Shown here piece by piece: positions 32,631 to 39,777 of a stretch of 64,000 nucleotides of DNA. How positions within the stretch are numbered: the stretch's first letter is position 1; each line of letters begins with the position of its first letter. A program made the translations under genes and the position numbers. The stretch comes from Holophagaceae bacterium (lineage in GTDB: Bacteria; Acidobacteriota; Holophagae; Holophagales; Holophagaceae): assembly GCA_016710635.1 (NCBI GenBank), contig JADJVL010000006.1, forward strand, positions 264,090-328,089. Reading direction: 5' to 3'. The notes under the pieces were generated by a model. It did no database searches. It was not told the DNA's origin and was given only the letters and a program-made list of their open reading frames with translations.

Positions 32631-34619
32631 CTACTTCGGACCGCGGGCGCTGGGCCCGTGGTCGCCTTCGGGCACCGGCTGGTCCCCGGGATCCCGGGGC
32701 CGGACCAGGAGGGTCGGCACCGACGGGAAGGCCTGGCCGGTCCAAGCGCGGAAGGCCTCCTTCTGCGCGTCGGTGGCGGCGGGATCGGGGACGATGCGGA
32801 AGGTGCGGGCCGGGTTCTCGAGGACCTCCAGGGACACCAGCCGCACCCGGCCGCGTTCCTGGAGGAGCACCTCGGCCTTGCCCGGGAAGGCGTCCGCGAG
32901 ACGGCGCTGGACCTCGGTGGCGTTGGGCGTCCGCCAGCCGTCCACGGCGAGGATCTCGGCGCCGTAGCTGAGGCCCGCCCGGTAGGCCGGCGAATCCGGG
33001 AGCACGTTCTGGATCACGGGAGCGTCGGCACCGTTGCCTCGCGGCGCGAAGACGAGGCCGGTCCAGGCCTTGGCCCGGCGCACCGCGTCGGGGTCCTTCT
33101 GATCCTCGGGGCTCAGCAGCTCCCAGGGGGCCTTCGCCTCGAAGCGCAATCCGGCGACCTGCTGGATGGCGGTGGGGTCCAGTTCGCCGCGGCCGTCCAC
33201 GAAGTCCCGCCAGAAGGGCGCCGGATCGAGGCCCGAAAGCTCGCGGTAGGCGTCGCGGATGGCCGCGTCCGTCAGGCCGCCATCGCCGACCCGTTGCCAG
33301 AGAAGGGCGAAGAGTTCAGGGAGCCCGGCCTTGCCGCCGCTGCCCTGGCGGAGCTTCGCGTCCATCATGAGGGCCACGAGGGACCCGGTGTCGTAGTAGC
33401 CGATGGTGCTGTTGGCGCTGAACTCCGTGGGCTTGTAGTGCCGGATCCAGGCGTCGAAGCTGGCCTCGGACACGCTCTGCTCCTTCCGGCCCGGGCGCTG
33501 CGCATGGTCCGTCCAGCGCTGGGCCCACTCCTTGGCGACGAAGGACCAGGGGATCACCCCAGCCCGCAGGGCCAGCAGGTTGTCCATGTAGTCGGTGAAG
33601 CCCTCATGGAACCAGAGGAGCCGCGTGGGCGTCTCCCGGGCATAGTCGAAGGGGCCGAGGGCGGGATCCCGCATGCGCTTGACGTTCCACACGTGGAAGA
33701 ACTCGTGGGAGATCAACCCGTAGAGCCGGTGATAGCCGTCGGCCTTGTCGAACATGAAGGGATCGCCCAGCAGGGCGGTGCTGTTGCGGTGCTCCAGGCC
33801 GCCGCCGGCCTTGGGGCTGAAGGTGAGCAGGAAGACGTAGCGGTCGAAGGGAAAGCCGCCGAAAAGCCCGCCCGCCGCCTCGACGAGCTTCTGCGCGGCC
33901 GCGGCGATGCGCGCCTCGTCCCCGTTGTGGGCCCCCTGGAAGGCGAACTCGAAGCGCGCCCCCATGGATTCCCAGGTCCGCACCCGCAGGCGCCCCAGCT
34001 CGAAGGGGCTGTCCACCAGGGTGTCGAAGTTCGCGGCCCGATACACCGGACCGGAAGCGCCAGCCTGCAGCGGCAGGGCGGTGGCCACCGTCCAGTCCGC
34101 GGGAAAGTCCTCGAAGCGCACGTCGTAGGGCCGCCGCGGCTGTCCTTCCAGGCAGGGGAAGGCGGCGGCGCCCGTCAGGAAGGCGTGGTCCTGGTCCGCG
34201 TGGTTGGTGCGCACGCTCAGCTCGTTGGCGAAGAGGCGGTACGAAAGGGTCACCGCCTGCTTCGAGGCCCGGATCCGCCACCGCTGCTTGTCCAGCTTCT
34301 CCGGCGCATAGGCTTCGCCCTTCCCGGCCCTGGCCTCCACCCGGTCCACGAAGCGGGCGTAGTCGCGGATGAGGTAGGAGCCCGGCGTCCAGGCGGCCAT
34401 GGCCGCCACCGCGCCCTCCTTCACGGCTTCCGCCGGCAGGGTCAGCTCGACCTGCAGCTCGTGCTGGGCCAGGGCGATGGGCCGGACTACCACCGAGATG
34501 GGGACCAGGCTGGGCCTCGCGGGGGGCGCCGGGGCCGCCGGCTTCCGGGCAGGTTCAGCGGCCATGAGGAACCACCCCACGCCCAGCGCGACCACGAACA
34601 GGGACTTCGCCACCCCCAC
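32631..34619 (-). CDS. M61-family (glycyl aminopeptidase-like) metallopeptidase with PDZ domain
   Basis: This exported protein of about 662 residues has an N-terminal signal (VAKSLFVVALGVGWFLMA). The N-terminal M61 beta domain (AWTPGSYLIRDYARFVDRV) is followed by the zinc site SHEFFHVWN with HEGFTDYMDN supplying the third ligand. A C-terminal PDZ domain (DSPAYRAGLSYGAEILAVDG) follows. I chose the GTG at 34619, with GGAGG 5 nt upstream; a TTG at 34637 in the same frame lacks a ribosome binding site. M61 peptidases of this layout are periplasmic or outer-membrane associated. It is downstream of the TetR gene and may share its transcript. Confidence 0.88.
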   Translation of the reverse strand: MGVAKSLFVVALGVGWFLMAAEPARKPAAPAPPARPSLVPISVVVRPIALAQHELQVELTLPAEAVKEGAVAAMAAWTPGSYLIRDYARFVDRVEARAGKGEAYAPEKLDKQRWRIRASKQAVTLSYRLFANELSVRTNHADQDHAFLTGAAAFPCLEGQPRRPYDVRFEDFPADWTVATALPLQAGASGPVYRAANFDTLVDSPFELGRLRVRTWESMGARFEFAFQGAHNGDEARIAAAAQKLVEAAGGLFGGFPFDRYVFLLTFSPKAGGGLEHRNSTALLGDPFMFDKADGYHRLYGLISHEFFHVWNVKRMRDPALGPFDYARETPTRLLWFHEGFTDYMDNLLALRAGVIPWSFVAKEWAQRWTDHAQRPGRKEQSVSEASFDAWIRHYKPTEFSANSTIGYYDTGSLVALMMDAKLRQGSGGKAGLPELFALLWQRVGDGGLTDAAIRDAYRELSGLDPAPFWRDFVDGRGELDPTAIQQVAGLRFEAKAPWELLSPEDQKDPDAVRRAKAWTGLVFAPRGNGADAPVIQNVLPDSPAYRAGLSYGAEILAVDGWRTPNATEVQRRLADAFPGKAEVLLQERGRVRLVSLEVLENPARTFRIVPDPAATDAQKEAFRAWTGQAFPSVPTLLVRPRDPGDQPVPEGDHGPSARGPK

Positions 34620-34646
34620 GCACGCCTCCGGGATCAAGTGCCATCG

Positions 34647-35357
34647 TCAGGTTCCCTGGATCCCGCGGAGCCAGCGGTCCACGGCCCAGGCGATCTCGCC
34701 GGCGTCGATGGCGTAGTCCGGGCGGCGCAGATGCTCCTCCAGGAGGGCGCCGAAGATGGCGGTGTAGACCATCACTTCCTTGCGGGCCTGCTCGAAATCG
34801 AGGTTGAAGGCATGGTTCACGTAGAGGCCCAGGGGGCTCAGGGCGCGCTCGACGAGCGGCATCAGGTCGCGGAAGGTGGAATCCGGGCCCGGCACGGCGA
34901 TGGCGCGGAGGATGAAGCCCGTGAACTGGGGCAGCTCCATGAGCAGGTCCACGTAGGACGCCGAGAGGGCCAGGGCCGAGGCCCGCACGGCGGCGGCATC
35001 GACGGGTTTCGCCACGAGGTGGGGCGCCACCATGTCCCGCAGGCGCTGCTCCGTCACCGCCAGGGCCACCAGGCAAAGCTGGCGGAAGAGGCCCTCCTTG
35101 CTGCCGAAGTGGTAGTAGAGGGTCGGCTTCGAAACGCCCGCCTCCTCCGCCACCTCCTTCACCTGCACGCCATCGAAGCCCCGGGCCGCGAAGTGGTCCA
35201 GGGCCGCCAGCAGCAGCTTGGCCTTCAGCTCCCCATCGGCGGCGATGCGTTCCAGGGCGCCCCGGAAGCGGGCCTCCCCGCCGGGGGTGAGGCCAAGGCG
35301 CTCCGGGCTGAAGACGGGAATCAGGGTGTCGTTCCCCGGCGCGATGATCTGGGACAT
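34647..35357 (-). CDS. TetR/AcrR-family transcriptional regulator
   Basis: This 236-residue protein has the TetR helix-turn-helix at about residues 45-90 (AALDHFAARGFDGVQVKEVA then AGVSKPTLYYHFGSKEGLF) and a C-terminal ligand/dimer domain (SYVDLLMELPQFTGFILRA). An extra N-terminal 40 residues precede the HTH, longer than usual for the family. No promoter-proximal palindrome stands out. The start has a TAGGCT hexamer 6 nt upstream and no proper ribosome binding site. Target genes are unknown; the adjacent M61 peptidase is the nearest candidate. Confidence 0.88.
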   Translation of the reverse strand: MSQIIAPGNDTLIPVFSPERLGLTPGGEARFRGALERIAADGELKAKLLLAALDHFAARGFDGVQVKEVAEEAGVSKPTLYYHFGSKEGLFRQLCLVALAVTEQRLRDMVAPHLVAKPVDAAAVRASALALSASYVDLLMELPQFTGFILRAIAVPGPDSTFRDLMPLVERALSPLGLYVNHAFNLDFEQARKEVMVYTAIFGALLEEHLRRPDYAIDAGEIAWAVDRWLRGIQGT

Positions 35358-35369
35358 GCCTCTAGCCTA
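35358..35369 (-). promoter_or_regulatory. putative leaderless promoter (-10 element) of the TetR gene
   Basis: TAGGCT (35369-35364) is followed by 6 nt and the ATG at 35357. CTGAAC about 18 bp further upstream is a possible weak -35. Confidence 0.5.
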
Positions 35370-35419
35370 GCCCAATCCGGTCCGGGGGTTCAGATCGCCG
35401 GACCCGCGCGGACCCCGCT

Positions 35420-36043
35420 TCAGTGGACGACGCTCCGGTGGGGCAGCCCGCGGATGACCTCGGCCTCCCAGTCCAGCCAGGCGTCCAGGCGGTCCGGCAC
35501 CCGGGCTCCAAAGCGGTCCTCGGCGATGCGCAGGTAGGTCAGCGCGTGGCCAGCCTCGCAGCGTTCCAGTTCGAAGAGGAACGACAACCAGGCCGGATCC
35601 GAGAGCACGCCGCGGTTCCGCGCGGCCTTCTCGAGCAGGTGCAGCCGCTCGCAGCTGCGGGCCTCGATGAGCGTGGAGACCAGCAGGCGGTCCAGCAGCG
35701 GATCGGAACCGCCCTCGCCCACGTGGGCGAGGAGCCCCTTGGCGTAGGCGCTGCCGCCGTCCCGGCGCAGGCTCCAGCCGAAATCCGCAAGGGCCTCCAG
35801 GACCCGGCGGAAGTGGTTCAGCTCCTCCTCCGCCAGGCGGGCCAGGAGCAGGGGGATCCGCGGGTGGCCGGAGAAGGCGTGCACCAGGGAGAGCGCCGTG
35901 AGGGCCGCCTTTTTCTCGTTGTGGGCATGGTCGGACAGCAGGCCTTCCGGATCCTCCCAGGCGGCCTCGGCCCAGCTTTCCGGGGTGGTGGCCCGCAGGG
36001 GGATCGGCGGCTTGAACTCGGAGGCAGGTTTCGGTTCAGACAT
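35420..36043 (-). CDS. miaE: tRNA 2-methylthio-N6-isopentenyladenosine37 hydroxylase (MiaE)
   Basis: The protein is 207 residues with the ferritin-like diiron arrangement of MiaE: DHAHNEKKAALTALSL, EEELNHFRRVLEAL, TLIEARSCERLHLL and FELERCEAGHALTYL supply the Glu and His ligands. The enzyme hydroxylates the isopentenyl group of ms2i6A at tRNA position 37 with O2, which implies access to oxygen in at least part of the life cycle. The ATG at 36043 overlaps the end of the DUF2520-like gene by 8 nt. Confidence 0.92.
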   Translation of the reverse strand: MSEPKPASEFKPPIPLRATTPESWAEAAWEDPEGLLSDHAHNEKKAALTALSLVHAFSGHPRIPLLLARLAEEELNHFRRVLEALADFGWSLRRDGGSAYAKGLLAHVGEGGSDPLLDRLLVSTLIEARSCERLHLLEKAARNRGVLSDPAWLSFLFELERCEAGHALTYLRIAEDRFGARVPDRLDAWLDWEAEVIRGLPHRSVVH

Positions 36044-36671
36044 CGGCCCGCCCCAGCTTGAGGAAGATTTCCCGCCATGGTTCCGGCAGGGCCGCCGCGT
36101 CCCGGGCGATGGTGTCCTCGTCCCCCCGGGCGAAGGGCCCCGTGCGCCCCGCCGCGCCCTGCCGCGCCACGTTGCGCTGGGTGGCCTCCGCCAGGGCCAT
36201 GAGCCCGCGGCCCGGCAGCCGCACGCCCCGCTGCGCCAGCAGCCCGGCCGCCCCGAGCCAGAGGGTCGCCGCGTGGGCGGAGGTCAGGACCGCGCAGGCG
36301 TGGTAGAGGGCCTTGAGCTCCGCCGGCAGGTCGAAGGGCACGAAGCCCAGATCCGTGAAGGCCGTGACGAGGACCTTGGGCACTGCCCCGGTGAGGGCCA
36401 GGGGCGTGCCCTTCCAGTCCGCGGCGCGGCCGCCGAAGCTCGTGAGCGGGTGGGCGCAGGGCACGCCGGGCAGGTCCAGGCTGCCGCTCATGTGGACGCA
36501 GCGCCCCGGGAAGCGGGCCGCGACCTCGGCCACCGTCCGGTCCGGCACCGCCAGCAGGACGAGGTCCGCCGGCGCGGCGGTGGAGGGCTCCAGGCGGATG
36601 CGGTCCCCCCACGCCACCGCCAGCGCCTGTCCCGCGCGGCCCCGGCCGAGGATGGTGAATGCGTGCGGCAT
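36036..36671 (-). CDS. DUF2520-type Rossmann-like protein
   Basis: The protein is 211 residues. The N-terminus is a dinucleotide-binding fold (FTILGRGRAGQALAVAWGDR) followed by VLLAVPDRTVAEVAARFPG and the family-typical VHMSGSLDLPG, HPLTSFGG and KALYHACAVLTSAHAATLW. DUF2520 proteins are predicted oxidoreductase-like proteins related to the NADP-binding part of pyrroline-5-carboxylate reductase or ketopantoate reductase, and their function is not known. The ATG at 36671 has no ribosome binding site; CACACT 6 nt upstream could be a degenerate -10. It is divergent from the hypothetical gene at 36738. Confidence 0.75.
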   Translation of the reverse strand: MPHAFTILGRGRAGQALAVAWGDRIRLEPSTAAPADLVLLAVPDRTVAEVAARFPGRCVHMSGSLDLPGVPCAHPLTSFGGRAADWKGTPLALTGAVPKVLVTAFTDLGFVPFDLPAELKALYHACAVLTSAHAATLWLGAAGLLAQRGVRLPGRGLMALAEATQRNVARQGAAGRTGPFARGDEDTIARDAAALPEPWREIFLKLGRADV

Positions 36672-36724
36672 CGGGAAAGTGTGGCAGGTCCCGGCCCTGG
36701 CTCCTGCCGGCGAGGCGGTGGCGG

Positions 36725-36737
36725 TACCCTGGACCGC
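36725..36737 (+). promoter_or_regulatory. putative leaderless promoter (-10 element) of the hypothetical gene at 36738
   Basis: TACCCT (36725-36730) is followed by 7 nt and the ATG. No ribosome binding site is present. The divergent gene on the other strand starts only 66 bp away. Confidence 0.38.
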
Positions 36738-37472
36738 ATGTCCTGGCCCCTTCCGCCCGAGATCGAGTGGCCGCGCTTCCTGCGGCTGCTGCGGAATCCC
36801 AATCCGCCCCGGGGCTGGCTGGAGGCGGCGGCGGATCTGCCGGACCTGCGCAAGCGGCCCCTGCTGCTCCGGTGGATCGCCCAGCACGCCAAGGCCCCGG
36901 CCCACCTGCGGGCGAACCTTCTGCCCCGCCTGCCTTGGCGGGCCCTCGCTTCCATGGCCGCCGACGCCTCGGCCCATCCCCACGCGAAGACCATGGCCAT
37001 CGAGCGGCTGCAGATCCTCTGGCCCGGCCTCACCGTGGGCGAGCGGCGCACCTTCGCCCTGATGGCGCCCCGGTCCCTGTGGCCCCAGGTGTGGAAGGTG
37101 CGGGACGAAGGGGTGATCGCGGCCCTCCTCCAGAACCCCCGCCTTTCTCCGGCGGCGCTGGTGAACCTCGTGCAGCCGCCCCTGGAGCGCTGCCAGATGC
37201 AGGCCCTGTCGGCCTCCATGTGGCGGGAATCCACCCTGCTCGCCTTCCAGGTCCTGCAGACCCTCGACCAGACCCTGCAGCGGCCCGAGCCGCCGCTGGT
37301 CCTGGGCCACGCCACCGTCTGGATCCGGGCCCTGGAACCCGAGGACGCGATCCACTGCGCCAGCACCCTGCGCCATCCGCCCCTACGCCGGCTGGTGCGC
37401 GCCTGGGCGGAACGCAGCCTCGGAACTCCCTTCGACGGTCTGGACGAAGCGGGCCGGCCCCTGGAGCTTTGA
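36738..37472 (+). CDS. hypothetical helical protein
   Basis: The 244-residue protein is rich in Leu, Arg, Trp and Pro, with repeated short amphipathic helices (KRPLLLRWIAQHAKAPAHLR, RANLLPRLPWRALASMAADA, VIAALLQNPRLSPAALVNLV). The spacing resembles HEAT-like or leucine-rich-variant solenoids, but I cannot assign a family. It has no signal peptide or membrane helix. The upstream sequence lacks a ribosome binding site but has TACCCT 7 nt before the ATG. Codon usage is like its neighbours, so it is a real gene. It ends 4 bp from the convergent elbB gene. Confidence 0.68.
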   Translation: MSWPLPPEIEWPRFLRLLRNPNPPRGWLEAAADLPDLRKRPLLLRWIAQHAKAPAHLRANLLPRLPWRALASMAADASAHPHAKTMAIERLQILWPGLTVGERRTFALMAPRSLWPQVWKVRDEGVIAALLQNPRLSPAALVNLVQPPLERCQMQALSASMWRESTLLAFQVLQTLDQTLQRPEPPLVLGHATVWIRALEPEDAIHCASTLRHPPLRRLVRAWAERSLGTPFDGLDEAGRPLEL

Positions 37473-37476
37473 ACTG

Positions 37477-38166
37477 TCAGGCGGTCTTCACGCGCTTCAA
37501 GACTTCTTCCACCGTCCGGTCGATCCCCACGAACACGTCGCTCAGCCTTGCATCGTCAAACATGTACGCCGGGGCCGTCACGAGATTCAGCGCCTCGTCC
37601 ACCACGATGTCCCGGGCGCTGCCCCGGGCCTGGTGGCGCGCGCCCAGGGCGTCCAGGGCGGCGGCGGTGCCCGGGTCGTCGCCGATGGTGAGGGCGGCGT
37701 GGCGGCCGCTGCCCGCCAGCACGAGGGCCACCAGGGCCGGCGCGATGCAGACGGCGCCTACGGGCTTGCCCGCGTCGAAGAAGGCCTTCACGAAGGCCGC
37801 CACGTCCGGGCGGACTTCCGCATCGGCGCCCTTCAGGGCGAAACCGCAGTGGTTCTTCGCCACGCCGTAGCCTCCGGGCATCAGGAGGCAGTCGTAGTCG
37901 CCGGGCCTCGCAGCGGCCAGATCCAGGCACTGGCCCAGGCGGGCGATGCGGCTGGCCTCCTCCAGGATGTTGCGCCGGGCGCCTTCCACCACCGCGCCGG
38001 TGGCGTGGTTCACCACGTGGAACTGGTCGGCGTCCGGGGCGATGCACTGGAAGGCGGCGCCGTGCTGGTCCAGGGCCAGCAGGGTGAGCACGGCCTCCCG
38101 CACTTCCGCGCCGTCGAGATGGCCGCAGCCGGCCAGAAGAACCGCTGCTTTGGGAACGCGGGCCAT
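37477..38166 (-). CDS. elbB: ElbB-type DJ-1/PfpI superfamily protein (glyoxalase-like)
   Basis: The 229-residue protein opens with KAAVLLAGCGHLDGAEVREA, the family signature. It has the DJ-1/PfpI nucleophile elbow near KPVGAVCIAPALVA (Cys) and the conserved LLMPGGYGVAKN. ElbB, also called isoprenoid biosynthesis protein with amidotransferase-like domain, has reported glyoxalase activity in E. coli, and its cellular role is not settled. GAGGAGG lies 6 nt before the ATG. CATACT (38199-38194) could be the -10. The gene is monocistronic. Confidence 0.9.
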   Translation of the reverse strand: MARVPKAAVLLAGCGHLDGAEVREAVLTLLALDQHGAAFQCIAPDADQFHVVNHATGAVVEGARRNILEEASRIARLGQCLDLAAARPGDYDCLLMPGGYGVAKNHCGFALKGADAEVRPDVAAFVKAFFDAGKPVGAVCIAPALVALVLAGSGRHAALTIGDDPGTAAALDALGARHQARGSARDIVVDEALNLVTAPAYMFDDARLSDVFVGIDRTVEEVLKRVKTA

Positions 38167-38246
38167 GGGAGCCTCCTCGATCGGGTGCGGTCAAGTATGG
38201 GCCGGGTCGCGCCCGGCGCGGACGGCCTTCCACCGGGAGGTGTGAC

Positions 38247-38258
38247 TACCATCAAGCG
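38247..38258 (+). promoter_or_regulatory. putative leaderless promoter (-10 element) of the aminotransferase gene at 38259
   Basis: TACCAT (38247-38252) is followed by 6 nt (CAAGCG) and the ATG. No ribosome binding site is present. Confidence 0.48.
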
Positions 38259-39413
38259 ATGCGCCTCTCCTCCCGGTTGCCGTCCTCCCACGAGCCCAAT
38301 GCCCTCAGCGCGGCCCTCGCGGCGCGGCGGGATTCGGGCGGCGCGGTGCTGGACCTGACGGTCTCGAATCCCACGGAGGCCGGCTTCCCCTTCCCCGCAG
38401 GGATCCTGGCCGCCCTGGCCGCGCCGGAAGTCCTCCGCTACGCCCCCGGGGGCGCCGGCGCGAAGGCCGCGCAGGAGGCCATCGCCGCCCACCATGGCCA
38501 CGGCGTGGACCCGGCCGGCGTGCTGCTCACCGCCTCCACCTCCGAGGCCTATTCCTGGCTCTTCAAGGCGGTGGGCGATCCCGGGGACGAGGTGCTGGTG
38601 CCGAGCCCCAGCTATCCCCTTTTCGAATGGCTGGCGCGCCTGGAAGGCCTCGTGGCGCGGCCCGTGCCCGCCTTCTTCCACGAAGGCTGGCGGCTGGACC
38701 TTCAGGGCCTGGAGGAGGCCTGCACCGCGCGGACCAAGGCCCTGGTGGTGGTCAATCCCAACAACCCCACCGGGCAGTTCCTGGCGCCGGAGGAGTGGGC
38801 CGCCCTGACGGACCTCTGCGCCCGGAGGAAGCTCCTGCTCATCGTGGACGAGGTGTTCGCGGACTACGCCCTCGAAGCGCCGGCGGACCGCCTCCGGACG
38901 GTGCTGGCCTCGCGGTCGCCGCCCTGCGCTCTCGCGGTGCTCTCCGGCCTCAGCAAGGTGGCCCTGCTGCCCCAGGTGAAGCTCGCCTGGCTCATCCTGC
39001 GGGGCCAGGGGACGGCCAGCCTGCAGGAAGGCCTCGAGTTCGTCGCGGACCAGTTCCTCTCCGTCAGCGCCAGCGCCCAGGCCGCGGCGGCGGCGGCCCT
39101 CGCGGCGGCGCCGGCCCTGCGGGCCCGGGTCCTGGCCCGGGCGCGGACGAACCTCGCGGTCCTCGATCGCGGCCTCGCCCTCCGGCCCGGCCTCCAGCGC
39201 CTGCCCGTCGAAGGCGGCTGGAGCGTGCTTCTGCGCCGCCCGGCGGTGGACACCGACGAGGCCTGCGCCCTGCGCCTGCTGGAGACGGAGGGCGTGCTGG
39301 TCCACCCGGGCCACTTCTTCGACATCCCTTCGGAGGGCTTCCTCGTGCTCAGCCTGCTGACCCGGGAACCCGACTTCGCCGAAGGAACGGACCGCCTCCT
39401 CCGGGCGCTCTGA
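38259..39413 (+). CDS. PLP-dependent aminotransferase, class I/II
   Basis: This 384-residue fold-type I enzyme has LTVSNPTEAGFPFP, PSPSYPLFEWLARLEG, VVNPNNPTGQF and LLIVDEVFADYAL, with the PLP-binding Lys in SGLSKVALLPQVKLAW. It differs clearly from the aminotransferase at 29290-30438 and resembles the branch annotated as generic pyridoxal-phosphate aminotransferases of Acidobacteria. Substrate and pathway are unknown, and neighbours give no hint. The start lacks a ribosome binding site and looks leaderless. Confidence 0.86.
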   Translation: MRLSSRLPSSHEPNALSAALAARRDSGGAVLDLTVSNPTEAGFPFPAGILAALAAPEVLRYAPGGAGAKAAQEAIAAHHGHGVDPAGVLLTASTSEAYSWLFKAVGDPGDEVLVPSPSYPLFEWLARLEGLVARPVPAFFHEGWRLDLQGLEEACTARTKALVVVNPNNPTGQFLAPEEWAALTDLCARRKLLLIVDEVFADYALEAPADRLRTVLASRSPPCALAVLSGLSKVALLPQVKLAWLILRGQGTASLQEGLEFVADQFLSVSASAQAAAAAALAAAPALRARVLARARTNLAVLDRGLALRPGLQRLPVEGGWSVLLRRPAVDTDEACALRLLETEGVLVHPGHFFDIPSEGFLVLSLLTREPDFAEGTDRLLRAL

Positions 39414-39419
39414 GCCGCC

Positions 39420-39743
39420 TCAGGGCAGCGGGGGGATCTTCAGCCTGGCGAGTTCCGAGTCCATGCGGCCGGTGAGCATGGTCCAGGCCATCCGGTGATC
39501 CCCGAGGAGGGAGAGCCAAGGATGTTTGAACGTGGCCGGGCGGTTCTTCTCGATCCCGAAATGGCCGGTCCAGGCGAACCCGTAGGCGACCACCGGCACC
39601 GCCCAGAGCCAGGCGTAGCGGCCCGTGGCGAGGAGGGCCGCCAGCAGCGCCAGGTAGGCGAGGGTCCCGGCGAGGTGCACGGCGCGGTTGGCGCGGTGCC
39701 GGTGCTCCGCGAGGTAGGCGGGCCAGAAGCGTTCGAAGGTCAT
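39420..39743 (-). CDS. DUF962/Mpo1-like membrane protein
   Basis: This 107-residue protein matches the DUF962 family (yeast YGL010W/Mpo1 relatives). It begins FERFWPAYLAEHRHRANRA with the conserved His residues, has two transmembrane helices (about 25-40 and 45-60) and the signature HFGIEKNRPATFKHPWLSL. Yeast Mpo1 is a dioxygenase acting on 2-hydroxy fatty acids; bacterial members are little studied. The ATG has TACAAT 6 nt upstream and no ribosome binding site. Confidence 0.85.
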   Translation of the reverse strand: MTFERFWPAYLAEHRHRANRAVHLAGTLAYLALLAALLATGRYAWLWAVPVVAYGFAWTGHFGIEKNRPATFKHPWLSLLGDHRMAWTMLTGRMDSELARLKIPPLP

Positions 39744-39755
39744 GGCCGGATTGTA
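39744..39755 (-). promoter_or_regulatory. putative leaderless promoter (-10 element) of the DUF962 gene
   Basis: TACAAT (39755-39750), one base from the TATAAT consensus, is followed by 6 nt and the ATG at 39743. Confidence 0.5.
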
Positions 39756-39777
39756 GGACAGGGCGCGCCGCCGCGAC

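Noticed and set aside
32628..32633. TAGGCT before the glycosyltransferase start as a leaderless promoter
   Set aside because: The gap to the GTG is only 3 nt and the hexamer contains the stop codon of the upstream gene, so coincidence is more likely.
30585..35537. Open frame of 1650 codons on the plus strand
   Set aside because: It crosses the antisense strand of five recognisable genes (sdaA, glycosyltransferase, M61, TetR and part of miaE), so it is a GC artefact.
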